Positions 45,470-56,570 are shown, counted from the first letter of the stretch. The stretch: 64,000 nt of DNA from UBA6022 sp049295575 (GCA_049295575.1 JBAQQX010000002.1:248001-312000); one strand, 5' to 3'. Translations and numbers: made by a program. The notes: generated by a model from the sequence alone, not told the origin.

Positions 45470-46525
45470 TTAAGTTTGAAGAATTTTACTATCTTTTACG
45501 GGCTGTTTTTTATCTTTTGCCTGTGAACTGTTCACAGTAGGCAGCAGGACAGTAAAAGTTGTCGCGTGCTGAGGCGCACTACTGGCGGAGAGTTCACCGC
45601 TGTGTATCTCAACGATCTTTTTAGCCAGAGCAAGCCCGAGGCCATAGCCGTTCTTTGCGCCGTTCGTGCGTGACATATCAGCCCGGAAGAAACGATCGAA
45701 TATATGTGGAAGGTCTTCGGCACGAATTCCCTCTCCGGTATTTGTAATTTCAAGGCAGGCTTTTTGCGCACGCTTGCCCACCCGGATGGAAACGAGTGAA
45801 TCAGGCGGACTGTATTTGAGTGCGTTATCGATGAGGATGGTGGCAAGCTCCTCGATACTGGCGCGGTTGCCAGTAATCAGTGGTGATGATTTTGCTGCCG
45901 TAAATTTGATGCGGTCACCTGTTTTATCGAATCGATGAGCGGTCTGTCGAACAATAGCCTCAAGCGATAACTTCTCTTTTTCAATATTGTCGTAGTCTAG
46001 TCGAGATAGCTGAAGCAAGGTCTGTGATAAACGTGATAGTTTGTCGACTTCCTCGAGGTTACTGGTGAGTAGTTCGCGCATTTCGGATTTACTCAGGGTG
46101 TGATCGCGCAGGGCGACTTCAAGCTCTGTCTTCATGACAGCAAGTGGCGTACGAAGCTCATGGCTAGCGTCACTGGTGAACCGAGACTGCGCCTCGTGTG
46201 CCTCTTCAATCGGGCGCAGAGTGCGACGCGCTAGTACGTAGCTGCCGATACCGGCTGCGACTAAAATAAAAACGTTGATATAGATGAGAGAAATAATAAG
46301 ATTTGTCGAGGCTTCCTGTGCTTGGTTTATCCGAATACTTCCCGCGTCAAAGTTTGGTAATGGACGGAAACTGTTCTGGCGCTGAATGCCAGTCTGTAGC
46401 TCCTCGAGACGCCGATTGACCTCTGATGACGTTACCTGATAGATAATAATACTGAATAATAAACTGATGATCATGAGAATCATCAGGTACCAGGCAGTTA
46501 ATTTGATAGTGGCAGATTCAAACAT
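45470..46525 (-). CDS. Sensor histidine kinase
   Basis: 351 aa. Two membrane helices (about 9-31 and 75-97) bracket a short extracytoplasmic loop, then the H box SDASHELRTPLAVMKTE (about 122), the N box IDNALKYSPPD, and the G boxes NTGEGI and GYGLGLALAKKI. It phosphorylates the response regulator encoded immediately upstream; the two genes overlap by 1 nt. Input signal unknown. Confidence 0.94.
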   Translation of the reverse strand: MFESATIKLTAWYLMILMIISLLFSIIIYQVTSSEVNRRLEELQTGIQRQNSFRPLPNFDAGSIRINQAQEASTNLIISLIYINVFILVAAGIGSYVLARRTLRPIEEAHEAQSRFTSDASHELRTPLAVMKTELEVALRDHTLSKSEMRELLTSNLEEVDKLSRLSQTLLQLSRLDYDNIEKEKLSLEAIVRQTAHRFDKTGDRIKFTAAKSSPLITGNRASIEELATILIDNALKYSPPDSLVSIRVGKRAQKACLEITNTGEGIRAEDLPHIFDRFFRADMSRTNGAKNGYGLGLALAKKIVEIHSGELSASSAPQHATTFTVLLPTVNSSQAKDKKQPVKDSKILQT

Positions 46526-47196
46526 TAGGCTTGTAGTTTATATCCAAACCCTCGAACTGTATGAATAAGCGGCGCATCGAAGCCAGCATCAATTTTGTTG
46601 CGCAGATATTTAATGTATACCTCGACTGTATTCGGCAGGATATCGGCGTCGTAGTCCCAGACGTGGGCGATGATTGTATCCTTGCTAAGTGGTCGACCTT
46701 GATTTCGAAGGAGGTACTCGAGCAGTCCGAATTCTTTGCTTGTAAGTTGAATTGATTTACCAGCGCGAGTGACGGAGAACGCTACAGTGTCCAGAGACAG
46801 GTCGCCAGCAGTCAGGATACTATGCTGTTGCTCAACAGGTCGACGCAGGAGCGCTCTGACTCGAGCAAGCAATTCCTCGAGGGCAAATGGTTTTACAAGA
46901 TAGTCATCAGCGCCGCTATCAAGGCCGGTCGTCCGATCGGTGACGCTCCCGAGGGCGGTTAAAAGGATAACCGGCGTGTGGATTTTTGCTTCTCGCATAC
47001 CTTTAATAATAGCGATACCGTCATAGTCGCCAGGGAGCATGCGGTCGATAATCGCCGCGTCATATGGCTCGGTTGTTGCCATCGCATATCCTTCGTCTCC
47101 GTCATAGACAACGTCAACAGCGTAGCTCTCTTGCTCGAGTGCTCGCTTTAGTGCGCGAGCGATCTTGTGTTCATCTTCAACGACAAGTATTCTCAT
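46525..47196 (-). CDS. OmpR/PhoB-family response regulator
   Basis: 223 aa. Receiver domain with VVEDEH, phospho-acceptor in AAIIDRMLPG (about D53), LTAL and VKPF. The C-terminal winged helix has LTSKEFGLLEYLLRNQG and NTVEVYIKYLRNKI..IHTVRGFGY. The start at 47196 has TATACT 9 nt upstream; the in-frame ATG at 47214 lies before that box. Confidence 0.95.
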   Translation of the reverse strand: MRILVVEDEHKIARALKRALEQESYAVDVVYDGDEGYAMATTEPYDAAIIDRMLPGDYDGIAIIKGMREAKIHTPVILLTALGSVTDRTTGLDSGADDYLVKPFALEELLARVRALLRRPVEQQHSILTAGDLSLDTVAFSVTRAGKSIQLTSKEFGLLEYLLRNQGRPLSKDTIIAHVWDYDADILPNTVEVYIKYLRNKIDAGFDAPLIHTVRGFGYKLQA

Positions 47197-47231
47197 ACTA
47201 ACTATAGTATACACCTATCCTGAGAGTTGAC

Positions 47232-47558
47232 TTAACAGTCGGTCGTTTCGGGGTAGGTGCGGCCCCAGGCTTCCATATCACGTAGGATTGGCAGCAGATC
47301 ATGGCCTTTTTTCGTCAGGCGGTATTCGCAACGGGCAGCCGATGAAGTTGGTGATTTTTCGATAACGCCCTGCTCTTCAAGGCTCGTAAGTCGAGCTGAC
47401 AGCGTGCGCGGATTGATGCCACCTACAAGGTCTTGGAGCTGGCAAAAACGAACAGCTTCTTCGTTAGCAAAAAAGCGCAGTAACTGCGGCGTCCATTTGT
47501 CGCCGAGGATGTCGGTGGCTGCGCGTACGCATCCGATTGCTTTTTCAGATACTGCCAT
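47232..47558 (-). CDS. HxlR-family transcription regulator
   Basis: 108 aa winged helix: ATDILGDKWTPQLLRFFANEEAVRF, INPRTLSARLTSLEEQGVI and YRLTKKGHDLLPIL are diagnostic of HxlR/MarR-like redox or electrophile sensors. One Cys (IGCVRAA) at the conserved N-terminal position could sense oxidants, and another is in FCQLQD. TATAGT lies 9 nt before the ATG. Confidence 0.9.
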   Translation of the reverse strand: MAVSEKAIGCVRAATDILGDKWTPQLLRFFANEEAVRFCQLQDLVGGINPRTLSARLTSLEEQGVIEKSPTSSAARCEYRLTKKGHDLLPILRDMEAWGRTYPETTDC

Positions 47559-47619
47559 AATATTTTCACTATACATTATCTAGTAAAGTTTGTCAAAGTA
47601 TCGTCGAGTAAGCAGAGTG

Positions 47620-49269
47620 CTAGATCTTGTCGTTTTTGCGGATGTGTTCCATGCTAAAATCCCAGCTCGCATCGGTCTTCTTGTGAGGGTTGAAAATGTA
47701 GCGAGGATCGAAGATTTCTTTTGTTCGACGGAATAGCTGGTAGATATCGTCACCGAACATGGCCGGTAGCCACGGGCCGCGCACCATGCCGTCGTTATGC
47801 TCCCCTGCAAGTGTGCCGCCGTACTTTTTAATAATTGGAACGATGGCGCGCATGACTGGTTCAAGCTTGGCTTGGTCCTTAGGGCTGCCAATATCCATGA
47901 GTGGAATGATATGGAAGTTGCCGTCGCCAAAGTGGCCCGCCACTGCCGCTGGTAATTTATACGTCCGAATGATATCGCGAATTTCAGGCAGAAACTTATG
48001 GATATAGCGCGGCTGGACGGTGAGGTCGTCGATAAACGGTGAGGCGTACTTATCATGGACTCGATTACGCAGTAAGCTGAGGCTTGCGCGTCGAATATTC
48101 CAAAATAGCGCACTGTCTGCATCATCATGCTCGACAGTCGTTTTTAGTTTAAAGCGTGCGAGGTCGCGCTTTAAGGCAGTAATCTTGCTGTCGATGTCGC
48201 TGATCGTTTCGCCGTCAAATTCGATCATGAGTACGACGCTTGGAAGGTGCGCACGAAAGCGCGCAGCTTGCGTAGTGAGCATGGCCTGCTGTTTGAGCCA
48301 CTCTTTGGTGCCGAGCTGTTCGCGGAATGATTTAAAATATTTAATGCCCAAATTAAAGGTGATGTCGTCGAAGCCTTCGAACGTGACAGGATTGTGACTC
48401 ATGACGACCTGAATGATTTTTTCGAGCTTAGAGGGCGTGTCAACATAGGTAACGAGCAGGCCGTTATGTGGCGCTTTCTTATGGGCTTGCATGACAATGT
48501 CAGTAACGATGCCGAGGGTTCCTTGACTGCCAGTGATCAGGCGCGTCAGATCAAAGATGCCAGTGTCACGGTCCCAGACACTCCAGAGGTTGTAGCCCAT
48601 AGAGTTTTTGCGGACGCGCGGGCGAGCATTTTTAATACTGTCATAATTAGATTCGATCAGCTCATAGACTTTTCGGTAGAGTTCGCCCTCAAAATCGCCC
48701 TGCTTGATTTTACGGGATAGCTCTCGCCTATTGAGCGGCTTGACGATGTATTCATTGCCGTCAGAAAAGACGACCTTCAGTTCACGCACCGACTCTTCGG
48801 CGTTGCCATACTGCAGGGATCGTTCACCGCCTGAGTTATTGCCAACCATGCCCCCTATCGTACAAAGAGCACGACTCGCCGGAACGCAGCCGATGAGATA
48901 CTCGGTTCCAAGGATGGCATCAATAGTGCGCATAGCGACACCAGGTTGTGCATGAACAACGTCACCATTGAATGGCTGAAGTGTTGTAAAATGGCGGGTC
49001 ATATCGAGTACGAGTGAGTTGCCAATCGCTCCACCTGACATATCGGTGCCGGCTCCGCGCGGGGTAATCGAAAGCGCTGGGTAATCATGCTTAACCTGAT
49101 TGACGTGCGTCACGAGGGTTTGAATATCTTTGCTTGTACGTGGGAATAGAATCGCTTCAGGTGTCAGTTCGTAAATACTGGCATCATGACTGAATGCATG
49201 GCGATCGGCCGATGAGGTAGAAATCTCGCCGTCGAAGATTGCGCCGAGATCTGTAAGTAAGCGTTGCAT
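47620..49269 (-). CDS. FAD-linked oxidase (GlcD / D-lactate dehydrogenase-like)
   Basis: 549 aa. The PCMH-type FAD domain has ITPRGAGTDMSGGAIGNS (about 65), PASRALCTIGGMVGNNSGGERSLQYG and ITGSQGTLGIVTD; the C-terminal FAD-oxidase domain has AGHFGDGNFHIIP and GEHNDGMVRG. It probably oxidises a 2-hydroxy acid such as D-lactate; there is no fused iron-sulfur domain, so the electron acceptor is unclear. The ATG at 49269 has TATAGT 7 nt upstream; longer frames lack homology. Confidence 0.9.
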   Translation of the reverse strand: MQRLLTDLGAIFDGEISTSSADRHAFSHDASIYELTPEAILFPRTSKDIQTLVTHVNQVKHDYPALSITPRGAGTDMSGGAIGNSLVLDMTRHFTTLQPFNGDVVHAQPGVAMRTIDAILGTEYLIGCVPASRALCTIGGMVGNNSGGERSLQYGNAEESVRELKVVFSDGNEYIVKPLNRRELSRKIKQGDFEGELYRKVYELIESNYDSIKNARPRVRKNSMGYNLWSVWDRDTGIFDLTRLITGSQGTLGIVTDIVMQAHKKAPHNGLLVTYVDTPSKLEKIIQVVMSHNPVTFEGFDDITFNLGIKYFKSFREQLGTKEWLKQQAMLTTQAARFRAHLPSVVLMIEFDGETISDIDSKITALKRDLARFKLKTTVEHDDADSALFWNIRRASLSLLRNRVHDKYASPFIDDLTVQPRYIHKFLPEIRDIIRTYKLPAAVAGHFGDGNFHIIPLMDIGSPKDQAKLEPVMRAIVPIIKKYGGTLAGEHNDGMVRGPWLPAMFGDDIYQLFRRTKEIFDPRYIFNPHKKTDASWDFSMEHIRKNDKI

Positions 49270-49334
49270 AGTCTCTACTATAGCCCAGCCATAAGCATCT
49301 TGTCGAGCATGTCGCGTCAATGTATAGTGGATAC

Positions 49335-49499
49335 ATGGTAAAGAAACAAGTAACAACAAAGAAGACTCCAAAAAAGGTCTCAAAGACAACTCAGCCGACT
49401 GAAAAGTTTCAGCCAACTCTGATGACAGTAGCAGTTTCATCCGTTGCTGTTATTAGCCTGTTTGTCCTTGCCTATCTTACGGCATCAACTTCTCTCTAG
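49335..49499 (+). CDS. Small single-pass membrane protein (54 aa)
   Basis: MVKKQVTTKKTPKKVSKTTQ, then a short Pro/Thr linker and one membrane helix (LMTVAVSSVAVISLFVLAYL) near the C-terminus. TATAGT lies 6 nt before the ATG and a clear terminator follows 15 nt after the stop, so it is a self-contained unit divergent from the FAD oxidase gene. No family recognised; the Lys-rich cytoplasmic tail could bind nucleic acid or lipid head groups. Confidence 0.65.
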   Translation: MVKKQVTTKKTPKKVSKTTQPTEKFQPTLMTVAVSSVAVISLFVLAYLTASTSL

Positions 49500-49515
49500 T
49501 TTTGAGGCCGACAAT

Positions 49516-49545
49516 AAAAAAGCGCGTTTAAGCGCTTTTTTTGTT
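49516..49545 (+). terminator. Terminator of the 54-aa gene
   Basis: AAAAAAGCGC, a 6-nt loop and GCGCTTTTTTT. The right arm also encodes the last residues of the convergent ABC permease. Confidence 0.88.
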
Positions 49546-50754
49546 GCCGAATATTGTGCGAAGTGAAAGGCGGTTTGAGTATTCAAGAGTCCCGTAGCGG
49601 AAAATACGCACTGCAACATTGATAGCGAGGATACCAGATAGTGCAACAATCGTTAGACCGATAATACCTTCGTGAAGCGGTAGTGTATTAAAGCCATTAC
49701 GGATTAGAAGAGCGAACGGCGCTGTAAATGGGAAGTATGTCAGTCCAGTGACGACGATACTACTGGCCGGTGACATGAGCAATGGAAAAAACCAGAATGG
49801 TACGATCATGAGTGTAATCACAATACCAAAGAACCCGTTGGCTTCTTTTGCGGTTGGCATTGCAGCCCCGATCGCAACTAACATGCCGGTAAAAAGGAGG
49901 AATCCAGATACGAGTACTGCCGCACCAAGTAGCATTGGCCAGAGTTCAAATTGAATTGATCCGAGGAATGCACTCATGTCAGGAATGTTAAATGCATCTT
50001 TGCCAAGTAGGTAAACCAAGGCTGCCGGGATAACGATCACGGCGATTTGGATGAAGCCCAGAATGATGAGCGAGATGATCTTGCCGACAATCAAGGCTTT
50101 CGATGAAATACTTGTTAAGAGCATTTCGGTAACGCGGTTCTCTTTTTCTTCGGTAGTACTTGTCAGCATCTGGCCGCCAAGTAGGACGATGATAGCGTAG
50201 AATACTATTAAGAAAGTCATTGGTGCGATCATGCGGCCGATAATATTAGCCTCGCTACCATTTTCAAAGTTTGTCTGCGTCGTGGTTGTGCCGCCTGTAA
50301 TAATCGCGAGCAGCTGCGGCGATCCGACAGATGCGGTCGCACTTGTTTTAATAAGTGATTGAGCCACCTCTGTGTACTTGCCATTATCGGTCAGGCCGTC
50401 GTTTTTATTGTAGACCTCGATTGGATTCTTTGTCAGATCCTCCGGGTAATAAAAGAAGGCATCGATCTTGCCGGTTCGAACGTCATCAATGGCCGCTTCC
50501 TTGTCCGATGCACGCGACGCTTTGAGCGCGGTGAGTGTCTCGTCGCTAACAATATTGGTTCGATCTTGGATAGCTAAGCTGAACGGTGTATTGCGGACTT
50601 CCTCTTCCCTGTCGATGCTGGTGGAATTTGCGAAAAAGACAATGGCAAAAATAACGCCAGTAAGAGCCGGAATAGCTAGGATGCTAAGCCAAAAGCTTGG
50701 TTTCTTCAGGGTTCTGATGAGTTCAAATTGTAGTACGGTACTAAAATTATGCAT
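49528..50754 (-). CDS. ABC-2 type permease (NatB-like)
   Basis: 408 aa. An N-terminal membrane helix, a large extracytoplasmic domain (about 45-180) and five to six C-terminal helices with STTEEKENRVTEMLLTSISSKALIVGKI, the conserved NatB/ABC-2 coupling-helix region. The start at 50754 has AGGAGG and overlaps the ATPase gene by 8 nt. Together they form an exporter, possibly for sodium, a drug or a peptide. Confidence 0.9.
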   Translation of the reverse strand: MHNFSTVLQFELIRTLKKPSFWLSILAIPALTGVIFAIVFFANSTSIDREEEVRNTPFSLAIQDRTNIVSDETLTALKASRASDKEAAIDDVRTGKIDAFFYYPEDLTKNPIEVYNKNDGLTDNGKYTEVAQSLIKTSATASVGSPQLLAIITGGTTTTQTNFENGSEANIIGRMIAPMTFLIVFYAIIVLLGGQMLTSTTEEKENRVTEMLLTSISSKALIVGKIISLIILGFIQIAVIVIPAALVYLLGKDAFNIPDMSAFLGSIQFELWPMLLGAAVLVSGFLLFTGMLVAIGAAMPTAKEANGFFGIVITLMIVPFWFFPLLMSPASSIVVTGLTYFPFTAPFALLIRNGFNTLPLHEGIIGLTIVALSGILAINVAVRIFRYGTLEYSNRLSLRTIFGNKKSA

Positions 50755-51676
50755 GATGGCCTCCTGCCTCTTCGCCGTAAATGGTAACGAATATTTCATC
50801 AAGTGATGGGCGCTGTACGTCGAACGTGGTGATTTTTAAGTCATTTGACGCAACAAGTTCGCGCAAGATTCGATCGGTTTGTGAGCTATCTTTAGGAGTT
50901 AGCTCCGCATATGATGTTTCTTGTTTGGTAATTTCATAGAGGGCTGGCCGCTTTGGGAGGATGCCGGTGAATCTGAGCATGATTCGTACGCCTCCGAAGG
51001 TATCTTTTATTTCATCGATAGTTCCGTACATTTCCGCTGTGCCATTTTTAAGCAGAACGGCTCGTTCGCACAGTCGCTCGACTTCTTCCATCTGGTGAGT
51101 AACCATCATGACGCTGGCGCCTTTTTTATTTTGCTCATCAATAATATCCATAAGTAGTCGTCGGTTGACTGGGTCGAAGCCCTTTGTTGGTTCATCAAGA
51201 ATAAGAAGCTCTGGATCATTCATAATCGTGACGCCAAGTTGAACTTTTTGTTGCTGGCCACCGGATAGCTTGTCGAGCTTCGTTTTGGCTTTGTCGCCAA
51301 GGCCAACACGTTCGAGGTAGCTAAGTGACCAAGCTCGAGCCTCTGCACGCTTAATTCCTTTTAGCTGTCCAAAATAGGTCATGACATCAATGACGGCTTC
51401 TTTTTTGTAGAGTCCCCTCTCTTCAGGAAGATAGCCTAGTTTTCCGCTTGATGTTTTTGGATCAAATGGGCGGCCGTCGATCAGGAGGCTGCCTTTAGTC
51501 GGCTCGTAAAGACCAAGCAATGCTCTGATCGTCGTCGTTTTGCCGCTGCCGTTACTGCCAAGGAAGCCGAATATTTCACCACGCTTAACGTCGAACGATA
51601 GGTCATTGATGACGTTCTTTTTGCCAAAATTCATATGGAAATGATCAATTGTAACTAGAGGGGAAACTGTGCTCAT
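50747..51676 (-). CDS. ABC transporter ATP-binding protein (NatA-like)
   Basis: 309 aa. Walker A GSNGSGKTT, Q loop YLPEERGLY, signature KLSGGQQQKVQ, Walker B LLILDEPTKGFD and H-loop VTHQ. The 90-residue C-terminal extension is typical of NatA. TAGACT lies 6 nt before the ATG. It is the energising subunit for the permease encoded next. Confidence 0.94.
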   Translation of the reverse strand: MSTVSPLVTIDHFHMNFGKKNVINDLSFDVKRGEIFGFLGSNGSGKTTTIRALLGLYEPTKGSLLIDGRPFDPKTSSGKLGYLPEERGLYKKEAVIDVMTYFGQLKGIKRAEARAWSLSYLERVGLGDKAKTKLDKLSGGQQQKVQLGVTIMNDPELLILDEPTKGFDPVNRRLLMDIIDEQNKKGASVMMVTHQMEEVERLCERAVLLKNGTAEMYGTIDEIKDTFGGVRIMLRFTGILPKRPALYEITKQETSYAELTPKDSSQTDRILRELVASNDLKITTFDVQRPSLDEIFVTIYGEEAGGHHA

Positions 51677-51701
51677 GCTTTCAGTCTAGCATAGGTGTTA
51701 A

Positions 51702-52949
<1,248 letters not shown>

Positions 52950-52964
52950 CGTATAATAACGGAT

Positions 52965-54101
52965 ATGAAAGTACGAATTGATATAGATACGAGAACCTTT
53001 GTTCGTTTTTGGCTCGTAGTGATTGGCTTTGCGCTTGCACTACTTGCAATTTACAGTGCCCGAACTGCACTCATTATTATTGGCGTTGCCTTATTTCTTG
53101 CCCTTGCGCTTAACGCACCAGTAAGTAAGATCGCGGGACACCTGCCAGGACGAAGCCGAGTCGGCGCAACCGCCATTGCCTTTGTTGCTGTCGTCGCCCT
53201 CCTAGCGGCCGTTGTCACGTTGGTTATTCCACCGATTATCGAGCAGTCAGCCAAATTTGCACAGACAATTCCATCGATTGTTGACGATGCCGGTACCCGC
53301 TGGCAAGGCCTCAGTTCCTTTATTGATAGTCATGGCCTTCGTCCACAGGTAGACAGTGCGCTGACATCAATTAAGGATAACGCATCGGGTTGGGCTGCGA
53401 ATGCAGGTGGAACGCTACTGACGAGCGTCGGTTCACTAGCCTCAACACTAACAGCCACACTACTTGCTCTTGTCTTGTCATTCTTGATGCTCGTCGAAGG
53501 TCCGATGTGGCTGCGTCGTTTATGGGGTGTTTATCACGACCAGGAGCGAATGGAATACCACAAAAAACTACTCCATCGTATGTATTCAGTTGTCACTGGC
53601 TATGTCACTGGTCAGTTGACCGTATCTGCAATTGGTGCGGCGGCAGCAGGTCTAGCGGTCTTTATATTGAGCTTCATCTTTAGCGAGGTGCCGGCAAATC
53701 TTGCAATGCCAACAGCGGCAATTACATTCGTTTTGTCACTGATTCCAATGTTTGGTGCGACCATCGGTGGTGTTATTGTCACTGCCCTTCTCGCCTTCAA
53801 TAACCTTACTGCAGCGGTTATTTACCTTATCTTCTTCGTACTGTACCAACAGATCGAAAATAACTTCGTATCACCTCATATTCAGGCCAAGAAAATTGAC
53901 CTCTCTGCCCTAGCAGTACTTGCGTCGGTCACCATCGGTCTGTACGTCTTTGGTGTCGCCGGTGGTATCATCGCTATCCCAATCGCAGGCTGTGTCCGTG
54001 TGCTCGTCGAAGATTACCTCGAACGCGCAAAGCACAAACGAGTCGAGAGTGACAAGCCACTTGCAAAGCTTGTTAAGAAGCTTAAACACGAAGAAGCCTA
54101 G
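52965..54101 (+). CDS. AI-2E transporter-family membrane protein
   Basis: 378 aa with about eight membrane helices. The signature region VLYQQIENNFVSPHIQAKKIDLSALAV is the AI-2E (DUF20) family core. The name is historical; members include antiporters and putative exporters of unknown substrate. TATAAT lies 7 nt before the ATG, although the gene follows tgt by only 15 nt, so it may have its own leaderless transcript. Confidence 0.88.
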   Translation: MKVRIDIDTRTFVRFWLVVIGFALALLAIYSARTALIIIGVALFLALALNAPVSKIAGHLPGRSRVGATAIAFVAVVALLAAVVTLVIPPIIEQSAKFAQTIPSIVDDAGTRWQGLSSFIDSHGLRPQVDSALTSIKDNASGWAANAGGTLLTSVGSLASTLTATLLALVLSFLMLVEGPMWLRRLWGVYHDQERMEYHKKLLHRMYSVVTGYVTGQLTVSAIGAAAAGLAVFILSFIFSEVPANLAMPTAAITFVLSLIPMFGATIGGVIVTALLAFNNLTAAVIYLIFFVLYQQIENNFVSPHIQAKKIDLSALAVLASVTIGLYVFGVAGGIIAIPIAGCVRVLVEDYLERAKHKRVESDKPLAKLVKKLKHEEA

Positions 54102-54120
54102 TCTATATACTTAGCTAATA

Positions 54121-54152
54121 AAATAATCCACCGAATTGGTGGATTATTTTTT
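54121..54152. terminator. Bidirectional terminator
   Basis: AAATAATCCACC, a 5-nt loop and GGTGGATTATTT, then more T. It ends the AI-2E-family gene and convergent cysS. Confidence 0.9.
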
Positions 54153-54163
54153 ATTTGATGAGC

Positions 54164-55603
54164 CTAGGCGTATTGCCAGATTGGTCCGTGAGAGGTGTCT
54201 CGGATCGCGATACCCTGTTCGAGCAATGCATCACGGAGTGTGTCGGATGCTTGCCAATCTTTCGCTTCGCGTGCACGTTGGCGCTCAAGAATGAGCTGTT
54301 TTTGACTATCTGAAATGTCGGGTGTTGAGGCCTGCAGTTGGAGACCGAGTGTTTCATCAATCATGTCGAGGAGTGTTTGAATGCTACGGCGGTGAATTGA
54401 AGAGAGCGATATATTCTCGAGTTCAGCGAATGCCCTATCAATAATCGTGAGAGCCTGAGGCGTATTGAGATCGTCATTTAATGCTTCAAGCAGCGCATGC
54501 GGTACGGCGCGAAGCGACACTTCTTTCTCGCTGTCATCAGCGATAGTATCGTGCGTTTGGTGACGGAGGACGGCAACACTGCGCCAGTTCGTTAATCGGT
54601 TATGAGCGGCTTCGGCATTATCGAGACTAAAGCTGGTCGGCTTGCGATAGTGCGACTGCAGTACGAGGAGTCGGAATGCAAGTGGATCAACCTTCTGGCC
54701 TATGAGATCATTGAGCGTATAGAAATTACCAAGGCTCTTGCTCATCTTCTTGCCGTCGACAAGAATATGTTCGTTATGAACGAAGGTCTCGGCGTATACC
54801 GGGCTATCTTGTCCGGCCGTACTTTGAGCAATCTCATTTTCGTGATGCGGGAACGCAAGATCAATACCACCCGTGTGAATATCAAATGGCTGGCCGAGGC
54901 CTTGCCTGCTCATGACTGAGCATTCAATGTGCCACCCTGGACGTCCAGTTAGATCATGTCCATCGAGACTGAATTCCCATGCTGGTTCACCTGGTTTTTG
55001 AATTTTCCAGAGTGCAAAATCGTGAGCTGAATCCTTGTCGTATTCGTCGTTTTGAATTCGTTCCGTGCTAGTGTTTGACTCGGTAATATCAACCAGTTGA
55101 CCATAGATCTTGCCAGACTTCTTATAGGCGTCAATCGAGAAATATACGCCGTCATCGGCAGTGTAAGCAAACCCATCGGCGTGAAGCTGCGTAATCATTT
55201 GACGCATTCCTTCAATAGTAGCGTCATCAGCGGCTTTGATGAACGTCAGCGCATCCGTATCGCTGCCAATAGTACGCATGTCATTGAGGAACAGATCGCC
55301 GTATTCACGAGTTAGCGTACGGAGTGCGTCCATCGGTGCCTGATCCGGGTAGGTTTCACGGCTGCGTCGAATAGTCTTGTCATCGACGTCGGTGAAGTTC
55401 ATGACGTGTTTCACGGTGTAGTTGTTGGTTGAAATGACACGACGAAGCGTGTCGGCGGTAATAAAAGCGCTCAGGTTGCCGATATGAGCATGGTCATAAA
55501 CGGTCGGTCCGCAGCTATAGATAGTTACCTGTGCAGGATTAAGAGGCTGAAATATTTCGACTTTTTTGGTGAGTGTATTATGCAGTTTGAGTGTCATGGT
55601 CAT
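54164..55603 (-). CDS. cysS: Cysteinyl-tRNA synthetase
   Basis: 479 aa. Zinc ligand and start of the Rossmann fold in YSCGPTVYDHAHIGN (HIGH-type motif), second zinc cysteine in WHIECSVMS, histidines in FPHHENE, and KKMSKSLGNF as the KMSKS loop. The C-terminal DALR anticodon-binding region is shorter than in E. coli. It overlaps the end of the DHH gene by 26 nt; the start could also be the ATG two codons in. Confidence 0.96.
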   Translation of the reverse strand: MTMTLKLHNTLTKKVEIFQPLNPAQVTIYSCGPTVYDHAHIGNLSAFITADTLRRVISTNNYTVKHVMNFTDVDDKTIRRSRETYPDQAPMDALRTLTREYGDLFLNDMRTIGSDTDALTFIKAADDATIEGMRQMITQLHADGFAYTADDGVYFSIDAYKKSGKIYGQLVDITESNTSTERIQNDEYDKDSAHDFALWKIQKPGEPAWEFSLDGHDLTGRPGWHIECSVMSRQGLGQPFDIHTGGIDLAFPHHENEIAQSTAGQDSPVYAETFVHNEHILVDGKKMSKSLGNFYTLNDLIGQKVDPLAFRLLVLQSHYRKPTSFSLDNAEAAHNRLTNWRSVAVLRHQTHDTIADDSEKEVSLRAVPHALLEALNDDLNTPQALTIIDRAFAELENISLSSIHRRSIQTLLDMIDETLGLQLQASTPDISDSQKQLILERQRAREAKDWQASDTLRDALLEQGIAIRDTSHGPIWQYA

Positions 55604-56570
55604 GAAGTGCCTTGTCAGTTGCCGTTACTAATTCTGTGATAATTGTATCGTAACTCTCGTAAGCACGGAAGCCTGCGGCGTACTTATGTCCCCCGCCGCC
55701 AAAGTAGCCGGCAACTGTCTCGGCAATCGGGAGATTGGCACGGAGCTTGCCGGTGATCTTGCCGTCGGGATATGTTTTAATTGCGACGCCAATTTCGACA
55801 CCTTCAACGAGGCGCATTTCATCAAGGACAAGGACACTCGGATTATACTGATCGCTATATTTTTGAATGTCTCCCCATGGAATATGGACAACCGCAAGCT
55901 TACCACCAAGGAGGTATTCTATGCGTCCAATGAGCTCGCCTTTGTATGCGAGGATCTCGGGTGACTTCTTCATAAACTCACGGCGACGACTTTCAATAAC
56001 GGCCGATGAGGCGCCAAGCTCAGTCAATTTTCCGGCTACAAAGTAGCTATTTGGCAAGACGTTCTGGGTCGTCAGACCAAGGCTGTCGCTCATGATAGCG
56101 ACGAGCATGTTTTCAGCTGCCTGTTGGTTGATTACCCACTCGTTATTTGCAGCGAGCTTGTAGATAATCTCACTTGTCGCAACCGCATCTTCAGCAAGGA
56201 GCGTATGGTCGAAGCTAAGATTTGACTCACCTGGGTGGTGGTCGATAACGAGTACTGGATGTGATTCCAGGAAGTGACGAACGCCTGGTGCTTCGAGGAC
56301 TTTGGTAATCAGGACATCGGCGGTCGTGTCAACGATAATAGCAAGGTCGGCGTGAGTGTCGAAGTCGGTCACTACCCTGTCCCACCCTTGAATAAAGCGC
56401 ATGTATTTAGGAATTTCAACGGGACAATACAAGACGATATCCTTGCCGAGATCGCCAAGAATTTCTTCGAGCGCGAGTGCGCTTCCGAGGCTATCGCCAT
56501 CAGGGTTTTCGGCCTGAATAATTACAATTTTATTTGCGTCGTTAATAAGAGTAGTTGCAGTGTCAAACAT
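55578..56570 (-). CDS. DHH-DHHA1 phosphoesterase (NrnA-like oligoribonuclease / pAp phosphatase)
   Basis: 330 aa. Motif I is AENPDGDSLGS (about 20-30), where the usual first histidine ligand is replaced by Glu; motif III is VIDHHPG; the DHHA1 substrate loop GGGGHKYAAGF is intact (about 305). NrnA-type enzymes degrade short RNA oligonucleotides or pAp. The start at 56570 has TATACT 7 nt upstream. It is probably co-transcribed with cysS. Confidence 0.88.
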   Translation of the reverse strand: MFDTATTLINDANKIVIIQAENPDGDSLGSALALEEILGDLGKDIVLYCPVEIPKYMRFIQGWDRVVTDFDTHADLAIIVDTTADVLITKVLEAPGVRHFLESHPVLVIDHHPGESNLSFDHTLLAEDAVATSEIIYKLAANNEWVINQQAAENMLVAIMSDSLGLTTQNVLPNSYFVAGKLTELGASSAVIESRRREFMKKSPEILAYKGELIGRIEYLLGGKLAVVHIPWGDIQKYSDQYNPSVLVLDEMRLVEGVEIGVAIKTYPDGKITGKLRANLPIAETVAGYFGGGGHKYAAGFRAYESYDTIITELVTATDKALHDHDTQTA

